A stretch of 64,000 bases of DNA from Lachnospiraceae bacterium A2 (lineage in GTDB: Bacteria; Bacillota; Clostridia; Lachnospirales; Lachnospiraceae): positions 3,064,844 through 3,128,843 of the forward strand of contig KE159636.1 in the NCBI GenBank assembly GCA_000403315.2, read 5' to 3'. The position numbers were made by a program, and so were the translations under genes. Positions 9,124-18,799 of this stretch are shown one piece after another. Each line of letters opens with the position of its first letter. Position 1 is the stretch's first letter. The notes under the pieces are model-generated. The model had not been told where the DNA came from. It did not search any database and was given only the letters and a program-made list of their open reading frames with translations.

Positions 9124-9363
9124 TCTCCTAATGGAAGAATGGCTCTCCGATTTGGAGAATTGGGGTAATTAACGGTTTTCCCTGCCCGGTGCATGGAATG
9201 AACTGGCTGGAGCGAACTTTTTCTATTTGGATACGGACGGAACTGCCGGATCGAGATATAGATTGTTCGTTCTAACACAAAAACTGACAAAAAATACAGG
9301 CATTACAAGGCCTGCAAGGTATTTTACTTTTATTCAACTGCCAAACTCCCGTTTCTGGGCAAT

Positions 9364-9662
9364 TTTATTCCCGCGAGCAATGAGGAAAATGGGGCTGTCG
9401 TACTAATATAGTTACTTGTTCAAAAGATCTTGCCGCTTATGCGGCAAAGACAGAATGCAAAACAAAGAATCCTGCTTTGCAGGATTCTCCGCCTGCGGCG
9501 GGTCGCTTTGCGACAGATTTCATACCCGCCGCAGTGCGATAAAAACTTTTTTATTCTATAGGAACTATAGGAAAAATACTTTCACGCGTTAGCGTGACAA
9601 GGTCTTTCCTATAAGACAAAAAAGAATCCTGCAAAGCAGGATTCTCCGTGAGCTGCGCATCA
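9364..9662. repeat. Mosaic intergenic repeat block (families R1 and R2 plus a MITE end)
   Basis: The block is built of palindromic modules. An R2 fragment (TATTCCCGCGAGCAATGAGG) covers about 9366-9385. A GGGGCTGTCGTACTAA end at 9391-9406 matches the terminus of the element at 31352-31450. A TTGCCGC..GCGGCAA hairpin is at 9430-9446. Module AGAATCCTGC-TTT-GCAGGATTCT is at 9466-9488 and again near 9623. A module with arms TGCGGCGGGT/CCCGCCGCA is at 9494-9532, and a TATAGGA..TTTCCTATA palindrome around TTTCACGC/GCGTGA at about 9566-9613. The same modules recur at 14485, 39366-39636 and 49914-50172. No coding sequence is supported. Confidence 0.8.
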
Positions 9663-9824
9663 TTACCCGATTAAAGCAGCCCAGCTCCTTGCCTGTTCTT
9701 CAAATTCTGTCAGGTAAAATCCATTCCCGTAATCATTGTCCTCTTTTCCGCCAAGGTATTTTGGGGCTTTTATTACATGGCCTGAACCATGGAATACGGT
9801 TAAGCTTTCCATTCTTCCATCCAT
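9663..9824 (-). pseudogene. Truncated DUF3990-like fragment
   Basis: A 53-codon frame begins with ATG 9824 behind an AGGAAGTGAAAGGA ribosome site. It contains LTVFHGSGHVI, then DYGNGFYLTE and FEEQARSWA. This is the pattern of the N-terminal part of DUF3990 proteins, a family with an ADP-ribosyltransferase-like fold (VxHGS, then D-x-GxGFYxT). Full family members are about three times longer. Here the frame stops at TAA 9663, directly against the mosaic repeat block. I infer a gene truncated by repeat insertion or deletion. Confidence 0.6.
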
Positions 9825-9854
9825 TCCTTTCACTTCCTCTAGATGCCAAACGCA

Positions 9855-10937
9855 TCACAGAACCAGCATGGCATCCCCAAAGCTGAAAAACCGGTACTTT
9901 TCCTCCACTGCAGCCCGGTAAGCGCCTAGCACCTGTTCCCGCCCTGCAAGGGCTGACACCAGCATCACTAAGGTGGATTCTGGCAAGTGGAAATTCGTAA
10001 CCAGCGCGTCCATCACCTGAAACTGGTAGCCGGGATAGATGAAAATATCCGTCCAGCCGCTCCCAGCCTGCACCACGTCCTCTTTTTGCACAGCTCCATT
10101 TTGGGCAGGCAAGCCTTCCTGCTGCCTTTTGGCTTTCAGGTCCCTTGCGGCTGATTCCACCGTGCGGCAGCTTGTGGTCCCCACGCAGACTACCCGGCCG
10201 CCCCGGCGTTTGGTTTCATTGATGGCTTTTGCCGCTTCTTCCCCTATCTGGTAAAATTCAGAATGCATATGGTGGTCCTGCACATGCTCTGCCTTAACAG
10301 GCCGGAAGGTCCCAAGGCCTACATGCAGGGTAACTTCCGCAATGGAAATGCCCTTTTCCCGGATTTCCCCAAGGAGCCCCGGGGTGAAATGCAGCCCAGC
10401 GGTGGGGGCGGCTGCAGAGCCTTCTTCCTTGGCATAGACGGTCTGGTAACGGTTTTTGTCCTGCAGCGCATGGGTAATGTAAGGGGGAAGGGGCATCTGC
10501 CCCAGCTTATCTAAAATCTCCTCAAAAATCCCTTCATAAGAGAACCGGACAAGGCGGTTGCCGTCCTCCACAATGTCCTGCACTTCCCCCACAAGGAGCC
10601 CGCCGCCGAATAGAATCCTGGTTCCGGGCCTTGCCTTTTTCCCCGGCTTTACCAGTGTTTCCCAGACATCGTTTTCCCTGCGTTTCAGCAGCAGGATTTC
10701 TACTTTCCCGCCAGTGCCTTCCCGTTCCCCCAGCAGCCTTGCAGGGATGACTTTCGTGTTGTTCAGCACAAGGCAGTCCCCCGGTTCCAGGTAATCTACG
10801 ATATGCCGGAAGCTGGTATGCCCCACCTCCCCGGTCCCTTTCTTCAGCACAAGGAGCCGGGAACTGGAGCGGTCCTCCAAGGGATCCTGGGCGATTAATT
10901 CCTGCGGCAAATCATAATAAAAATCTTTTACATCCAT
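9855..10937 (-). CDS. queA: S-adenosylmethionine:tRNA ribosyltransferase-isomerase
   Basis: QueA transfers and isomerises the ribosyl group of SAM onto 7-aminomethyl-7-deazaguanine at the tRNA wobble position, the penultimate step of queuosine synthesis. The 360-residue protein has the family landmarks [12 protein letters not shown] at the N-terminus, [35 protein letters not shown] and [13 protein letters not shown] 10937 is chosen over an upstream ATG because it gives the standard N-terminus and has an AAAAGGGA site 5 nt away. It lies 16 nt after pheT, so it should be co-transcribed with pheS-pheT under the T-box. That neighbourhood is unusual for queA, which often sits with tgt or ruvAB. 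Confidence 0.97.
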   Translation of the reverse strand: MDVKDFYYDLPQELIAQDPLEDRSSSRLLVLKKGTGEVGHTSFRHIVDYLEPGDCLVLNNTKVIPARLLGEREGTGGKVEILLLKRRENDVWETLVKPGKKARPGTRILFGGGLLVGEVQDIVEDGNRLVRFSYEGIFEEILDKLGQMPLPPYITHALQDKNRYQTVYAKEEGSAAAPTAGLHFTPGLLGEIREKGISIAEVTLHVGLGTFRPVKAEHVQDHHMHSEFYQIGEEAAKAINETKRRGGRVVCVGTTSCRTVESAARDLKAKRQQEGLPAQNGAVQKEDVVQAGSGWTDIFIYPGYQFQVMDALVTNFHLPESTLVMLVSALAGREQVLGAYRAAVEEKYRFFSFGDAMLVL

Positions 10938-10953
10938 TTGGTCCCTTTTCTTT

Positions 10954-13374
10954 CTACTTCCGCAATTCAATGCCAAGTTCTTCCAAGGCTTTCAGGATTT
11001 TTTCCATAGCCGGGGCATAGTCCGCTTCTTCCAGCGTCTTGTCCTTTGCCCGGAACGTCAGGGAATAAGCCACGGATTTATAGCCTGCCTTGATTTGGGC
11101 GCCTTCGTAAATGTCAAAAAGCTCATAGCTTTCCAGATACTGCCCGCCTTTTGCGTCAAATATTTTTTCCACTTCCCCAACTAAAATGCTTTTTTTCATT
11201 ACCATGCTGATATCCCGGGACACTGCAGGGAATTTGGCAATGCCCTCGTATTTCCGGCCAAAATCAGCCAGCGCAACGATTTCCGGCATATCGATCACTG
11301 CCACATAGGCGCGGCCTTTGATGGAATAATTGTCTGCCACCTGCGGGTGGAGTTCCCCCAGATACCCTACGGTTTTCCCGTCATAAATGATGTTGGCCTG
11401 CCTGCCCGGATGGAGGAATGGTTTCCCGGATTCTGGGTCATAGGTTTCCTTCCCGGAAAGCCCCGCCTTCTCGAAAAATTCTTCTACCACGCCTTTCATG
11501 GTATAGAAATCCCCTTCCCCGTACATGCCAAGGGTGAACTGCATCCGCTCCTCCGGCAATTCCGTCACGGGCACCTGTTTGGGAAGGTAAATATTCCCAA
11601 GCTCATAAAGGCGCACATTTTTATTCCTGCGGTTGTAATTGGTGGACAGGGAAGTAAGCATCCCGTTTAAGGGGATGGTGCGCATAATGCTGAAATCTTC
11701 CCCTAACGGGTTGGAAATTACCACCGTTTTGCGCAGCCCACTGTCCTTGGGGAGCAGCAGCTTGTCGAACACCTTGGGGCTTTCGAAGGAATAGCTCATC
11801 CCCTGGCTGAACCCGCAGTACTCTGCAACATTCCTTGCCACTTCCTCTACCCGCAGCTTAAAGGACAGTTTCCCAGTGGTAGCCTCACCGGTAGGCAGGG
11901 TGGTTGGGATATTGTCATACCCGTAAAAACGCGCCACTTCTTCTGCCAGGTCTGCAAGGCACTCCAAATCCTGCCGCCAAGAAGGCACCAGCACTTCCCC
12001 GGTCCCTGCATCATAGCCTAAATCAATTTTCTGGAAATACCCCAGCATTTCTTCTTTTCCAATCTGGGTGCCCAGCAAACGGTTGATTTTTTCCGGGTCA
12101 AATAAAATCTTCCTGCCTTCCCTTCTTTTTCCATAGACATCGGCAACGCCCCCCACGACTTCCCCGGCGCCTAACTCCTCAATAAGCTGGCAGGCGCGGT
12201 TGATGGCGTCTATGGCATTGTTGGGGTCCAGGCCTTTTTCAAATTTGCTGGAAGCGTCTGTGCGCAGGCCGATTTTCTTGCTGGAAAGACGGATATTGGT
12301 GCCGTCAAAGCAGGCTGCTTCAAAGAGCATGGTCGTCACATTGTCGGTAATCATGGAATTTTCCCCGCCCATAATCCCGGCAATGCCAACGGCTTTTTCC
12401 CCGTCGCAAATCATCAGCACAGAATCGTCCATGGTACGCTCCTGCCCGTCCAAGGTGACAAATTTTTCATCCTTTGCGGCCCGCCTTACAATAATTTCCC
12501 GTCCGGCAATGGTATCCAAATCATAGGCATGCATGGGCTGGCCGTATTCCTCCATCACATAGTTGGTAATGTCCACAATGTTGTTGATGGGCCGGATGCC
12601 CTGGGCAGCAAGCCGCCGCTGCATCCATTCCGGCGAGGGGGCAATCTGGATGTTTTTCACTACCCGGGCGCAATACCTTGGGCACAGCTCCGTATCCTCC
12701 ACCGTGACTTTAATGAAATCATTGGCATTTTCGCTGTTTCCTGTTTCCGCTACCACTGGGGGCTTAAATTCCTTGCCAAAAGTAGCCGCCGCTTCCCTTG
12801 CGATGCCAAGGACGCCAAAGCAGTCTACCCGGTTGGAGGTAATTTCATATTCAAATACTACGTCGTCAAGGCCCAATGCCTGTATGGCGCTTTCCCCTAC
12901 TGCTGCGTCTTCCCCAAAAATGTAAATACCTTCTTCCGGCGCTTCCGGGTACATGTCGCGGTTGGATCCCAGCTCCTCAATGGAACACATCATGCCGTTA
13001 GAAACCACGCCCCGCAGCTTCCCTTTCTTGATTTTAATGCCGCCCGGGGTTTTCTTCCCGTCATGGCCCCCAGCCACCCGGCCCCCGTCCAAAACTACAG
13101 GGACTTTCTGGCCTTCTTTTACATTGGGCGCGCCCGTGACAATCTGCACGTCTTCCCCAGCGCCTATGTCCACCTGGCAGACCACTAACTTGTCTGCGTC
13201 CGGGTGCTTTTCTATTTTTGTAATCTGGCCAATTATGATTTTTTCCAAATCTGCGTCCAGCTTTTCATATCCTTCTACCTTTGAGCCGGAAAGTGTCATT
13301 GCGTCCATATATTCCTGGGCATCCACATCCAATTCCGGCACATAAGCCTTAATCCATGATAATGATGTATTCAT
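10954..13374 (-). CDS. pheT: Phenylalanine-tRNA ligase beta subunit
   Basis: At 806 residues this is the full bacterial length. The order is the N-terminal OB-fold tRNA-binding domain (about 40-150, [16 protein letters not shown]), the B3/B4 editing region, the B5 domain (about 410-480) and a catalytic-like module with [11 protein letters not shown]. The C-terminal anticodon-binding FDX-ACB domain is last (about 710-806, [12 protein letters not shown]). With PheS it forms the alpha2beta2 enzyme that charges tRNA-Phe in the cytoplasm. It follows pheS by 58 nt and is second in the T-box-controlled operon. Confidence 0.98.
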   Translation of the reverse strand: MNTSLSWIKAYVPELDVDAQEYMDAMTLSGSKVEGYEKLDADLEKIIIGQITKIEKHPDADKLVVCQVDIGAGEDVQIVTGAPNVKEGQKVPVVLDGGRVAGGHDGKKTPGGIKIKKGKLRGVVSNGMMCSIEELGSNRDMYPEAPEEGIYIFGEDAAVGESAIQALGLDDVVFEYEITSNRVDCFGVLGIAREAAATFGKEFKPPVVAETGNSENANDFIKVTVEDTELCPRYCARVVKNIQIAPSPEWMQRRLAAQGIRPINNIVDITNYVMEEYGQPMHAYDLDTIAGREIIVRRAAKDEKFVTLDGQERTMDDSVLMICDGEKAVGIAGIMGGENSMITDNVTTMLFEAACFDGTNIRLSSKKIGLRTDASSKFEKGLDPNNAIDAINRACQLIEELGAGEVVGGVADVYGKRREGRKILFDPEKINRLLGTQIGKEEMLGYFQKIDLGYDAGTGEVLVPSWRQDLECLADLAEEVARFYGYDNIPTTLPTGEATTGKLSFKLRVEEVARNVAEYCGFSQGMSYSFESPKVFDKLLLPKDSGLRKTVVISNPLGEDFSIMRTIPLNGMLTSLSTNYNRRNKNVRLYELGNIYLPKQVPVTELPEERMQFTLGMYGEGDFYTMKGVVEEFFEKAGLSGKETYDPESGKPFLHPGRQANIIYDGKTVGYLGELHPQVADNYSIKGRAYVAVIDMPEIVALADFGRKYEGIAKFPAVSRDISMVMKKSILVGEVEKIFDAKGGQYLESYELFDIYEGAQIKAGYKSVAYSLTFRAKDKTLEEADYAPAMEKILKALEELGIELRK

Positions 13375-13432
13375 AATGGTTGATTCCTTTCTTCCTGAAC
13401 TATTCCTAAAAAAATCTATCCTTGCCTTGGAT

Positions 13433-14452
13433 TCAGAACTGCTTTAAGAAGCGGTCGTCATTTTCATAAAGCAGGCGCATATCGTCTATTTCATATTTCA
13501 GCAATGCGATGCGCTCCAAGCCCATCCCAAAGGCAAACCCAGAATATTCCTCCGGGTCAATGCCGCTCATCTTAAGCACCCTTGGGTGTACCATGCCGCA
13601 GCCTAAAATCTCAATCCAGCCAGAACCTTTACAGAACCGGCATCCTTTCCCCCCGCATTTAAAGCAGGTCACGTCTACTTCTGCGCTGGGCTCTGTGAAT
13701 GGGAAATGGTGGGGCCGGAATTTTACCCTGGTATTTTCCCCGAAAAGCTGCTTTGCGAACTCTGCCAAAGTGCCTTTCAAATCTGCAAATGTAATATGCC
13801 TGTCAACCACAAGCCCTTCCACCTGATGGAACGAGGGGGAATGGGTAGCGTCCACTTCATCGGAACGGAATACCCGGCCCGGTGCAATCATGCGGATGGG
13901 AAGCTTCCCTTTTTCCATTTCCCGCACCTGGACAGGGGAGGTCTGGGTACGGAGCAGAATCTTGTCATTGATGTAAAAGGTGTCCTGTTCGTCCTTGGCC
14001 GGATGGTTGGCTGGGATGTTTAATGCTTCAAAATTATAGTAATCGTATTCCACTTCCGGTCCTTCCACAACCTCATAGCCCATGCCTACGAAAATACGCT
14101 CCACTTCTTCCAGGGCAATGGTATTGGGATGGCGGTGGCCCACACGGTTTTTCTTGGCCGGCAGGGTCACGTCGATCACCTCTTGTTTCAGGCGGATATC
14201 GCGTTCTGCGGCTTCTAATTTTGATTTGGTTTCTTCGATGAGTTTTTCAATGCTTTCCCTTGTTTCATTCACAAGCTGCCCTACCATGGGGCGTTCTTCG
14301 GGGAGCACCTCCTTCATGCCCTTTAATACGGCAGTCAGTTCGCCCTTTTTACCAAGGAAGGCTACCCTTACGTCATTTAATTTGGCAAGGCCGTCTGAAT
14401 TTTGGATTTGGCGGACTGCTTCTGCTTTGATTTGTTCCAGTTTTTCTTTCAT
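13433..14452 (-). CDS. pheS: Phenylalanine-tRNA ligase alpha subunit
   Basis: This is the class II catalytic subunit. From ATG 14452 it is 339 residues, the usual length. The N-terminal coiled coil ([13 protein letters not shown]) is followed by the catalytic core with NPAHPAKD-like [24 protein letters not shown] (motif 2), [20 protein letters not shown] and [11 protein letters not shown]. The Cys-rich [17 protein letters not shown] and motif 3 [14 protein letters not shown] come last. An earlier ATG (14464) lies too close to the AAAGGA site, so the internal ATG is preferred. Expression is controlled by the upstream T-box. Confidence 0.97.
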   Translation of the reverse strand: MKEKLEQIKAEAVRQIQNSDGLAKLNDVRVAFLGKKGELTAVLKGMKEVLPEERPMVGQLVNETRESIEKLIEETKSKLEAAERDIRLKQEVIDVTLPAKKNRVGHRHPNTIALEEVERIFVGMGYEVVEGPEVEYDYYNFEALNIPANHPAKDEQDTFYINDKILLRTQTSPVQVREMEKGKLPIRMIAPGRVFRSDEVDATHSPSFHQVEGLVVDRHITFADLKGTLAEFAKQLFGENTRVKFRPHHFPFTEPSAEVDVTCFKCGGKGCRFCKGSGWIEILGCGMVHPRVLKMSGIDPEEYSGFAFGMGLERIALLKYEIDDMRLLYENDDRFLKQF

Positions 14453-14484
14453 ATTTTGATCCATTCCTTTCACTTTGCTTGGAT

Positions 14485-14526
14485 GCTTTGCGACAGATTT
14501 CATATCTGCCGCAGTGCGATAAAAAA
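14485..14526. repeat. Fragment of mosaic repeat R1 inside the pheS leader
   Basis: The stretch gctttgcgacagatttcata followed by ctgccgcagtgcgataaaa matches positions 9505-9545 and 50071-50108 almost exactly. It lies between the T-box terminator and the pheS start, so it is part of the pheST 5' untranslated region. Confidence 0.8.
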
Positions 14527-14812
14527 GTCCCTATGCTTTCGCATAGGGACGGAAAATTCCGCGGTACCACCCTGATTCCCAAATTCCCCTGCCATTCTAT
14601 GCCGGGGCTTTGGGCGCTCTTTCTGCGTAACGTGCAGGGGACGTCATATCTTAATCTGGGGCGCCCCATTTCAGATATGCAGCTCCGGTGGGAAATTCGA
14701 TTGCTGCCTTTCCTGAGGGGGCTTACAGCCGGTGGCCTCCTCTCTCTGTGAGCAGTGCAGTTCTCTACTTACATCATCGAAATGATGCGCGGCACCTTCA
14801 TTGCTTTTGCTT
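14521..14812 (-). ncRNA. T-box leader (phenylalanine) controlling pheS-pheT-queA
   Basis: On the minus strand the T-box sequence AGGGTGGTACCGCGG occupies 14559-14573. It is followed by terminator GTCCCTATGC-GAAA-GCATAGGGAC (14527-14550) and six Ts (14521-14526). Upstream are a stem I-like region with AGTAGAGAACTGC and a candidate Phe specifier TTC at 14692-14694 (TTT overlaps it and also means Phe). T-boxes bind uncharged tRNA and, when bound, prevent termination. The specifier assignment rests on fit with the downstream gene, not on a folded model. Confidence 0.93.
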
Positions 14813-14819
14813 GGTTGCT

Positions 14820-14848
14820 ATTCTAACATGGGTTTTTAAAAACTGCAA
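14820..14848 (-). promoter_or_regulatory. Sigma-A promoter of the pheST T-box transcript
   Basis: TTGCAG (14843-14848), a 17-nt spacer and TAGAAT (14820-14825) on the minus strand lie just upstream of the T-box leader. Confidence 0.8.
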
Positions 14849-14994
14849 GGGGTTTTTTGAATTTTCATGCCATAAATTTCTGAAATAGTTACTGCCTGCT
14901 TTTATGCCCAGCAGCACGCCCCAGGATACGCAGAAACCGCAAAAGATGCCATTTTGTACTGAAAAACCAGAATTTTGGCACATCGCATAGGCAA

Positions 14995-15621
14995 TCATGC
15001 CTTTTTTCTATACCGTTCACATTCTCCTTCAAATTTGCATGTTGTTTTACGCGTGTTGGCTTCTAACTGTTGTTCTATTGCTTTCCATACTTCCTCACGG
15101 ATGCTATCTTTATGCACTTTGTTTGTATTAATCATCTTTTTCACGCTGGCAGCAAACCCGCGGCGCATATTTTTATCTAATGAGTTAAAAATTAATTGCC
15201 TTCTGTTTAAAGCATCCAGCATCCACCCCACAATGGTATCTTTATGTATGGTTTCCGTATCCTCCGCCCATACGCTTTCAAGGACAATCTTAGCCAACTT
15301 CTGTAACTTTCCGGCAATTAATGAAGCGATATCCCTATGCAACGTTTTATATTCTTCAATTTTAGTGTAACCGTCCGTTTCCTTTATGTCCAGCCCCGCT
15401 TCACAAAGTTTCCTGTCATCCAAAAAAACAATCCTGATTTCCTCTAAAGAGCGGAATCCAGAAGCCAGGGCTAACACGCCTTTCTTTATATCTTCCGCCC
15501 CCTTCTCCCCGACATACCAAGTGGAAATACAGTTTTCATCGGTCCGCAAATCACTGATTGCATCGGCAGAAATCATTCCATCCTCTACTATGTCAGGCTG
15601 TTCTTGTGTCCACTCTTTCAT
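14995..15621 (-). CDS. Uncharacterised alpha-helical protein, third gene of an IS-split operon
   Basis: I do not recognise this 208-residue protein. It is predicted soluble: an N-terminal half with charged beta-like and helical segments (WYVGEKGAEDIKKGVLALA, EIRIVFLDD) and a long helical C-terminal half ending in a basic stretch (CKFEGECERYRKKA). No catalytic motif stands out. The chosen ATG 15621 has GAGG 11 nt upstream; longer forms starting at 15663 are possible. It overlaps the 3' end of the preceding gene by 29 bp, so translation is probably coupled. The three genes 17878-18579, 15593-16282 and this one formed one operon before an IS entered. Confidence 0.72.
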   Translation of the reverse strand: MKEWTQEQPDIVEDGMISADAISDLRTDENCISTWYVGEKGAEDIKKGVLALASGFRSLEEIRIVFLDDRKLCEAGLDIKETDGYTKIEEYKTLHRDIASLIAGKLQKLAKIVLESVWAEDTETIHKDTIVGWMLDALNRRQLIFNSLDKNMRRGFAASVKKMINTNKVHKDSIREEVWKAIEQQLEANTRKTTCKFEGECERYRKKA

Positions 15622-16282
15622 AGGGCTTATCATCCTCATTAAATAACCCATACTCCTCATCACCGTACATTTCTATATATTTGACAACCCTGTTCCATTC
15701 TTTCTCTGCCCACGGGATACGCGGCACCACCGCTTTCATCAATGTGAGCGTGCTTTTAGAATTCCAATTGGAAAATGCTTTGATGGCATAACCAATTACC
15801 CTGTCATCTTCATGGTTCAGGGCAGCCATTGCCATCGTAGGCCCTTGCGGCACAACCTCTTCATATTCCATATGGGATAATGTATGGAATAAAGAACATA
15901 GAAACAATACGTCTTTAATATGTTTCAGAAATAAACGGTTCAGCCATTCCATAGCCTGCATTTGGGAACTCATGTTTATCAGGCTGTACACAATTTCTTC
16001 CATTGTGTTATATTCCCCTATTTTCAAATCATTCCAATTTAACAACAGAAAGATATCTTCCTCCGCAGATTCCCAGTCTATATCGGAAACGTCAAATACA
16101 CGTATTTTAGCTGCCTTTTCCAGTGGGCTGTCTGCTTCCTGGCTGTCCTGGTAAGAATATTTTTTAATATTTTTCACTTCTCCGCTGCTTTGTTCCACAG
16201 TAGAAGTAATGTTATTTTTTTTCTGTGCTTCATTTGAAAAAATATCCAATATTGTTGTTGTATAAAGAAAAATACTGTCCAT
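15593..16282 (-). CDS. Uncharacterised protein, second gene of an IS-split operon
   Basis: This is a 229-residue protein of unknown function. The N-terminal 60 residues are polar and low-complexity. The rest is helical with a HEAT-like look (ALNHEDDRVIGYAIKAFSNW, then STLTLMKAV). No signal peptide is clear. Its ATG at 16282 lies only 30 bp from the left end of the insertion sequence. If the IS and one target duplication are removed, the stop of the upstream gene falls 4 nt before this ATG and the ribosome site AAAGGG is preserved. Transcription now has to cross or arise within the IS. Confidence 0.75.
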   Translation of the reverse strand: MDSIFLYTTTILDIFSNEAQKKNNITSTVEQSSGEVKNIKKYSYQDSQEADSPLEKAAKIRVFDVSDIDWESAEEDIFLLLNWNDLKIGEYNTMEEIVYSLINMSSQMQAMEWLNRLFLKHIKDVLFLCSLFHTLSHMEYEEVVPQGPTMAMAALNHEDDRVIGYAIKAFSNWNSKSTLTLMKAVVPRIPWAEKEWNRVVKYIEMYGDEEYGLFNEDDKPYERVDTRTA

Positions 16283-16306
16283 ATAGTCAGTGAATCCCTT
16301 TCAGAT

Positions 16307-17902
16307 TATTTACTCAAACTTCCCACACCGATTGGTGTGCTGAACCTTGAAAAATCAATACTTTAGTCTATAAAAAAGGCACAAACCTGCACTTGATGGT
16401 ATAATTGAATTGCGAATAACAATCACACAGCAAGGAGATTTATGCCATGTCAAGTATACCATATAATGCTGAAAACGGGAATGAGATTTCTAACTCTGTC
16501 ACAAATTTTATGACCCAATTCCAAATTGGGAAACTTCTTTTCAAATGTAATGCCGGAAAAGCAAAAGGGATTCCGGTAATCGAAGTGTTTCGATACCTGT
16601 TCTGTCTCATTTTCTCGGATAGAAGCATGTATATGCAGCGGAAAACAGGCATATTTGATGGTTCATTCTGCAAGAACACCGTTTATCGCTTCCTCAATAA
16701 TGCGAAGATTAACTGGTTTCGGTTCACAACCCTGCTTTCAAGCCGGATCATTAACGATTTCATGAAGCCGCTTACGGATGAGAGCCGCAAAGATGTCTTC
16801 ATTATTGATGACAGCCTGTTTGACCGTTCCCGTTCAAATAAAACGGAACTTCTGGCGAAAGTCTTCGACCACTGCTCTATGAAGTACAAGAAAGGTTACC
16901 GTATGCTGACACTTGGATGGTCCGATGGCAACTCCTTTGTTCCGATCAACCATCGTCTTCTGTCGGCAGCCGACGATAAAAATCTGCTCTGCAAAGCCGC
17001 AAACTTCGATGGACGTTCTCTTGCCGGGAAAAGGCGGAAAGAATCCAGACGAAAGGCAACAGAAGTCTTGATTGACCTGATCAAAGCAGCACAATCATCT
17101 GGCGTTTCTGCAAAATATGTGCTGTTCGACAGTTGGTTTTCATCACCGAAGACCATTAGCGCATTAAAGACAGACTGCAAATTAGACACAATCGCAATGG
17201 TTAAGAAAAGCAGTAAAATCAAATATGGCTATCAGGATGGCAGATACAACATCAAAGAAATCTATAAACAGTGTAAAAAACGCAGGGGCCGCTCCAAGTA
17301 CCTGCTTTCTGTTGACGTAACCGTTGGTGATGAGGCAATTCCGGCAAAAATCGTCTGTGTCCGGAACAAAGGCAAGAGAAAAGACTGGCTTGCCATCATC
17401 AGCACGGACACAGCTATCTCAGCGGAAGAAATCATCCGTATCTATGGGAAACGCTGGGATATAGAGGTGTTTTTCAAAACCTGCAAATCCTATCTGCATC
17501 TGGTAAAGGAGTGCCGGAGCCTGTCCTATGATGCTTTGACTGCTCATGTATCCATTGTCTTTGCACGATATATGATGCTTGCAGTTACACAGCGGTGCAA
17601 TACCGATGACAAAACGATATGTGAACTGTTTTTCCGTCTCATGGATGAACTGGATGACATCACTTTCAATCAATCCATGAGGATTATCATGGACGCACTA
17701 ATGGATGCCGTTATGGAATATTTCCACATCACAGAACAGCAGCTTGAGGAATTCACTGCCAGCTTTGTTCAGAGACTGCCGAAGTACATGCAAAAAGCAT
17801 TGGAGTGCAGTTCAGCGGCTGCCTGAGCGCTATTTTGTGAGCTAAAGTATTGATTTTTCAGGGAGCAAATCCCATTTTTAATGTGGGAAGTTTGAGTTAT
17901 TT
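16307..17902 (+). mobile_element. Complete IS4-type insertion sequence with 5-bp target duplication
   Basis: The element is 1586 bp, 16312-17897. Its ends are perfect 16-bp inverted repeats: ACTCAAACTTCCCACA at 16312-16327 and the reverse complement at 17882-17897. Sub-terminal repeats GAAAAATCAATACTTTAG also face each other near 16348 and 17840. TATTT occurs directly on both outer sides (16307-16311 and 17898-17902), the expected target duplication. One transposase gene fills it. All parts are intact, so it may be recent and active. Confidence 0.92.
16447..17826 (+). CDS. IS4-family transposase
   Basis: This is a 459-residue DDE transposase. The catalytic aspartates fit FIIDDSLFDRSR (about 120) and YVLFDSWFSSPKTI (about 225). 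The glutamate fits IYGKRWDIEVFFKTCKSYL (about 340), the Y-(2)-R-(3)-E-(6)-K signature of IS4 enzymes. It fills the element between the terminal repeats and is transcribed opposite to the flanking operon. GTG/ATG starts nearby are possible, but the ATG at 16447 has AAGGAG 9-10 nt upstream. No frameshift or stop interrupts it. Confidence 0.95.
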   Translation: MSSIPYNAENGNEISNSVTNFMTQFQIGKLLFKCNAGKAKGIPVIEVFRYLFCLIFSDRSMYMQRKTGIFDGSFCKNTVYRFLNNAKINWFRFTTLLSSRIINDFMKPLTDESRKDVFIIDDSLFDRSRSNKTELLAKVFDHCSMKYKKGYRMLTLGWSDGNSFVPINHRLLSAADDKNLLCKAANFDGRSLAGKRRKESRRKATEVLIDLIKAAQSSGVSAKYVLFDSWFSSPKTISALKTDCKLDTIAMVKKSSKIKYGYQDGRYNIKEIYKQCKKRRGRSKYLLSVDVTVGDEAIPAKIVCVRNKGKRKDWLAIISTDTAISAEEIIRIYGKRWDIEVFFKTCKSYLHLVKECRSLSYDALTAHVSIVFARYMMLAVTQRCNTDDKTICELFFRLMDELDDITFNQSMRIIMDALMDAVMEYFHITEQQLEEFTASFVQRLPKYMQKALECSSAAA

Positions 17903-18579
17903 ATGATATCTTCTTTCCATTTTAGGGCCTCCTTAAAAAAAACTTTACAGCTTTCTATGGAAAAACGATCTTCCATGTTCTCGCCCAATGTATTAATGTC
18001 TATCTTAACCTGAATCCCCTTTACTTCAACATTCCCATGTTCAGCCACAGCGATACTTTCTATATTTTGCCCAATGTTCACGTTTTCCCCTAAGCCCGCG
18101 CACTCCATCCTGGCCACATTCTTAGTTCCCCATTCAATGGTATTTTCGCAAAATGGGTACGATTGCCCCGCAATTATTTTCTTCCAGATACCCTCGCCTT
18201 CCTCTTTGGAAGTTATTTTCGAAACTGCAGTGGAATTCAGCGCAATCCTATAAATTTTCAATTCAAATGCTTCTATTATTTTGCCCAGATAACCTATGGC
18301 AGAACAAAATTCCAAACTGCCGCCCTCTTTTATTTCAATGTCAATTCTGTCCGGCAAAAAAATCATGCTGCATTTCTTTTCCTCACAGATGAACTGTGGG
18401 CGCGATTTCTTTGTCACTTTATTTGTAGGCTGTTCAATTTGGATCATTTGAATCATATTGGGCAGAAATCCATCCTGGCCTAAAATTTTGTACAATTTCG
18501 AAACATTGTCTTGGTTCGCTTCCAAAAAATCATAATTCCCAAATATGCTGTATTTTATGTTCTGTATGTTTAATTCCAT
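17878..18579 (-). CDS. Uncharacterised protein (possibly TIGR04255-like), first gene of an IS-split operon
   Basis: The 233-residue protein has no signal peptide. The N-terminal part alternates strands and helices (KLYKILGQDGFLPNMIQMIQ, MIFLPDRIDIEI); the C-terminal part has VKIDINTLGEN, then SCKVFFKEALKWKEDI. The overall layout recalls the sporadic TIGR04255 family, but I cannot confirm that. The last residues (SNFPH) and the stop codon come from the inverted repeat of the inserted IS. Without the IS the frame would read NNLKGIH and stop, almost the same length, so the protein is probably still functional. AGGAGG precedes ATG 18579. Confidence 0.75.
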   Translation of the reverse strand: MELNIQNIKYSIFGNYDFLEANQDNVSKLYKILGQDGFLPNMIQMIQIEQPTNKVTKKSRPQFICEEKKCSMIFLPDRIDIEIKEGGSLEFCSAIGYLGKIIEAFELKIYRIALNSTAVSKITSKEEGEGIWKKIIAGQSYPFCENTIEWGTKNVARMECAGLGENVNIGQNIESIAVAEHGNVEVKGIQVKIDINTLGENMEDRFSIESCKVFFKEALKWKEDIINNSNFPH

Positions 18580-18615
18580 CTAAACCCCTCCTGAAGCCCA
18601 GTTTACCTAAATAGT

Positions 18616-18644
18616 ATTATACCTAAAGTATTTCCAATATTCAA
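18616..18644 (-). promoter_or_regulatory. Sigma-A promoter of the IS-split operon
   Basis: TTGAAT (18639-18644), a 17-nt spacer and consensus TATAAT (18616-18621) on the minus strand lie 37 nt upstream of the first gene's ATG. Confidence 0.8.
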
Positions 18645-18799
18645 CTTAAAATCTGCATCATTCCTTTCTTTTCATTCAGGCACAAAAAGTTTTTTATCAT
18701 TATACCACTTCCGCAACAGCTTTGGGATTTTATTTTTTATTTTCTATTTTTACTGGTTTATGAAATTCCGTATGCCTGGAAAAACTATGTCCATTTTCC

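Noticed and set aside
14479..14751. Open frame of 90 codons in the pheS leader
   Set aside because: It overlaps the T-box and terminator, whose sequence is diagnostic.
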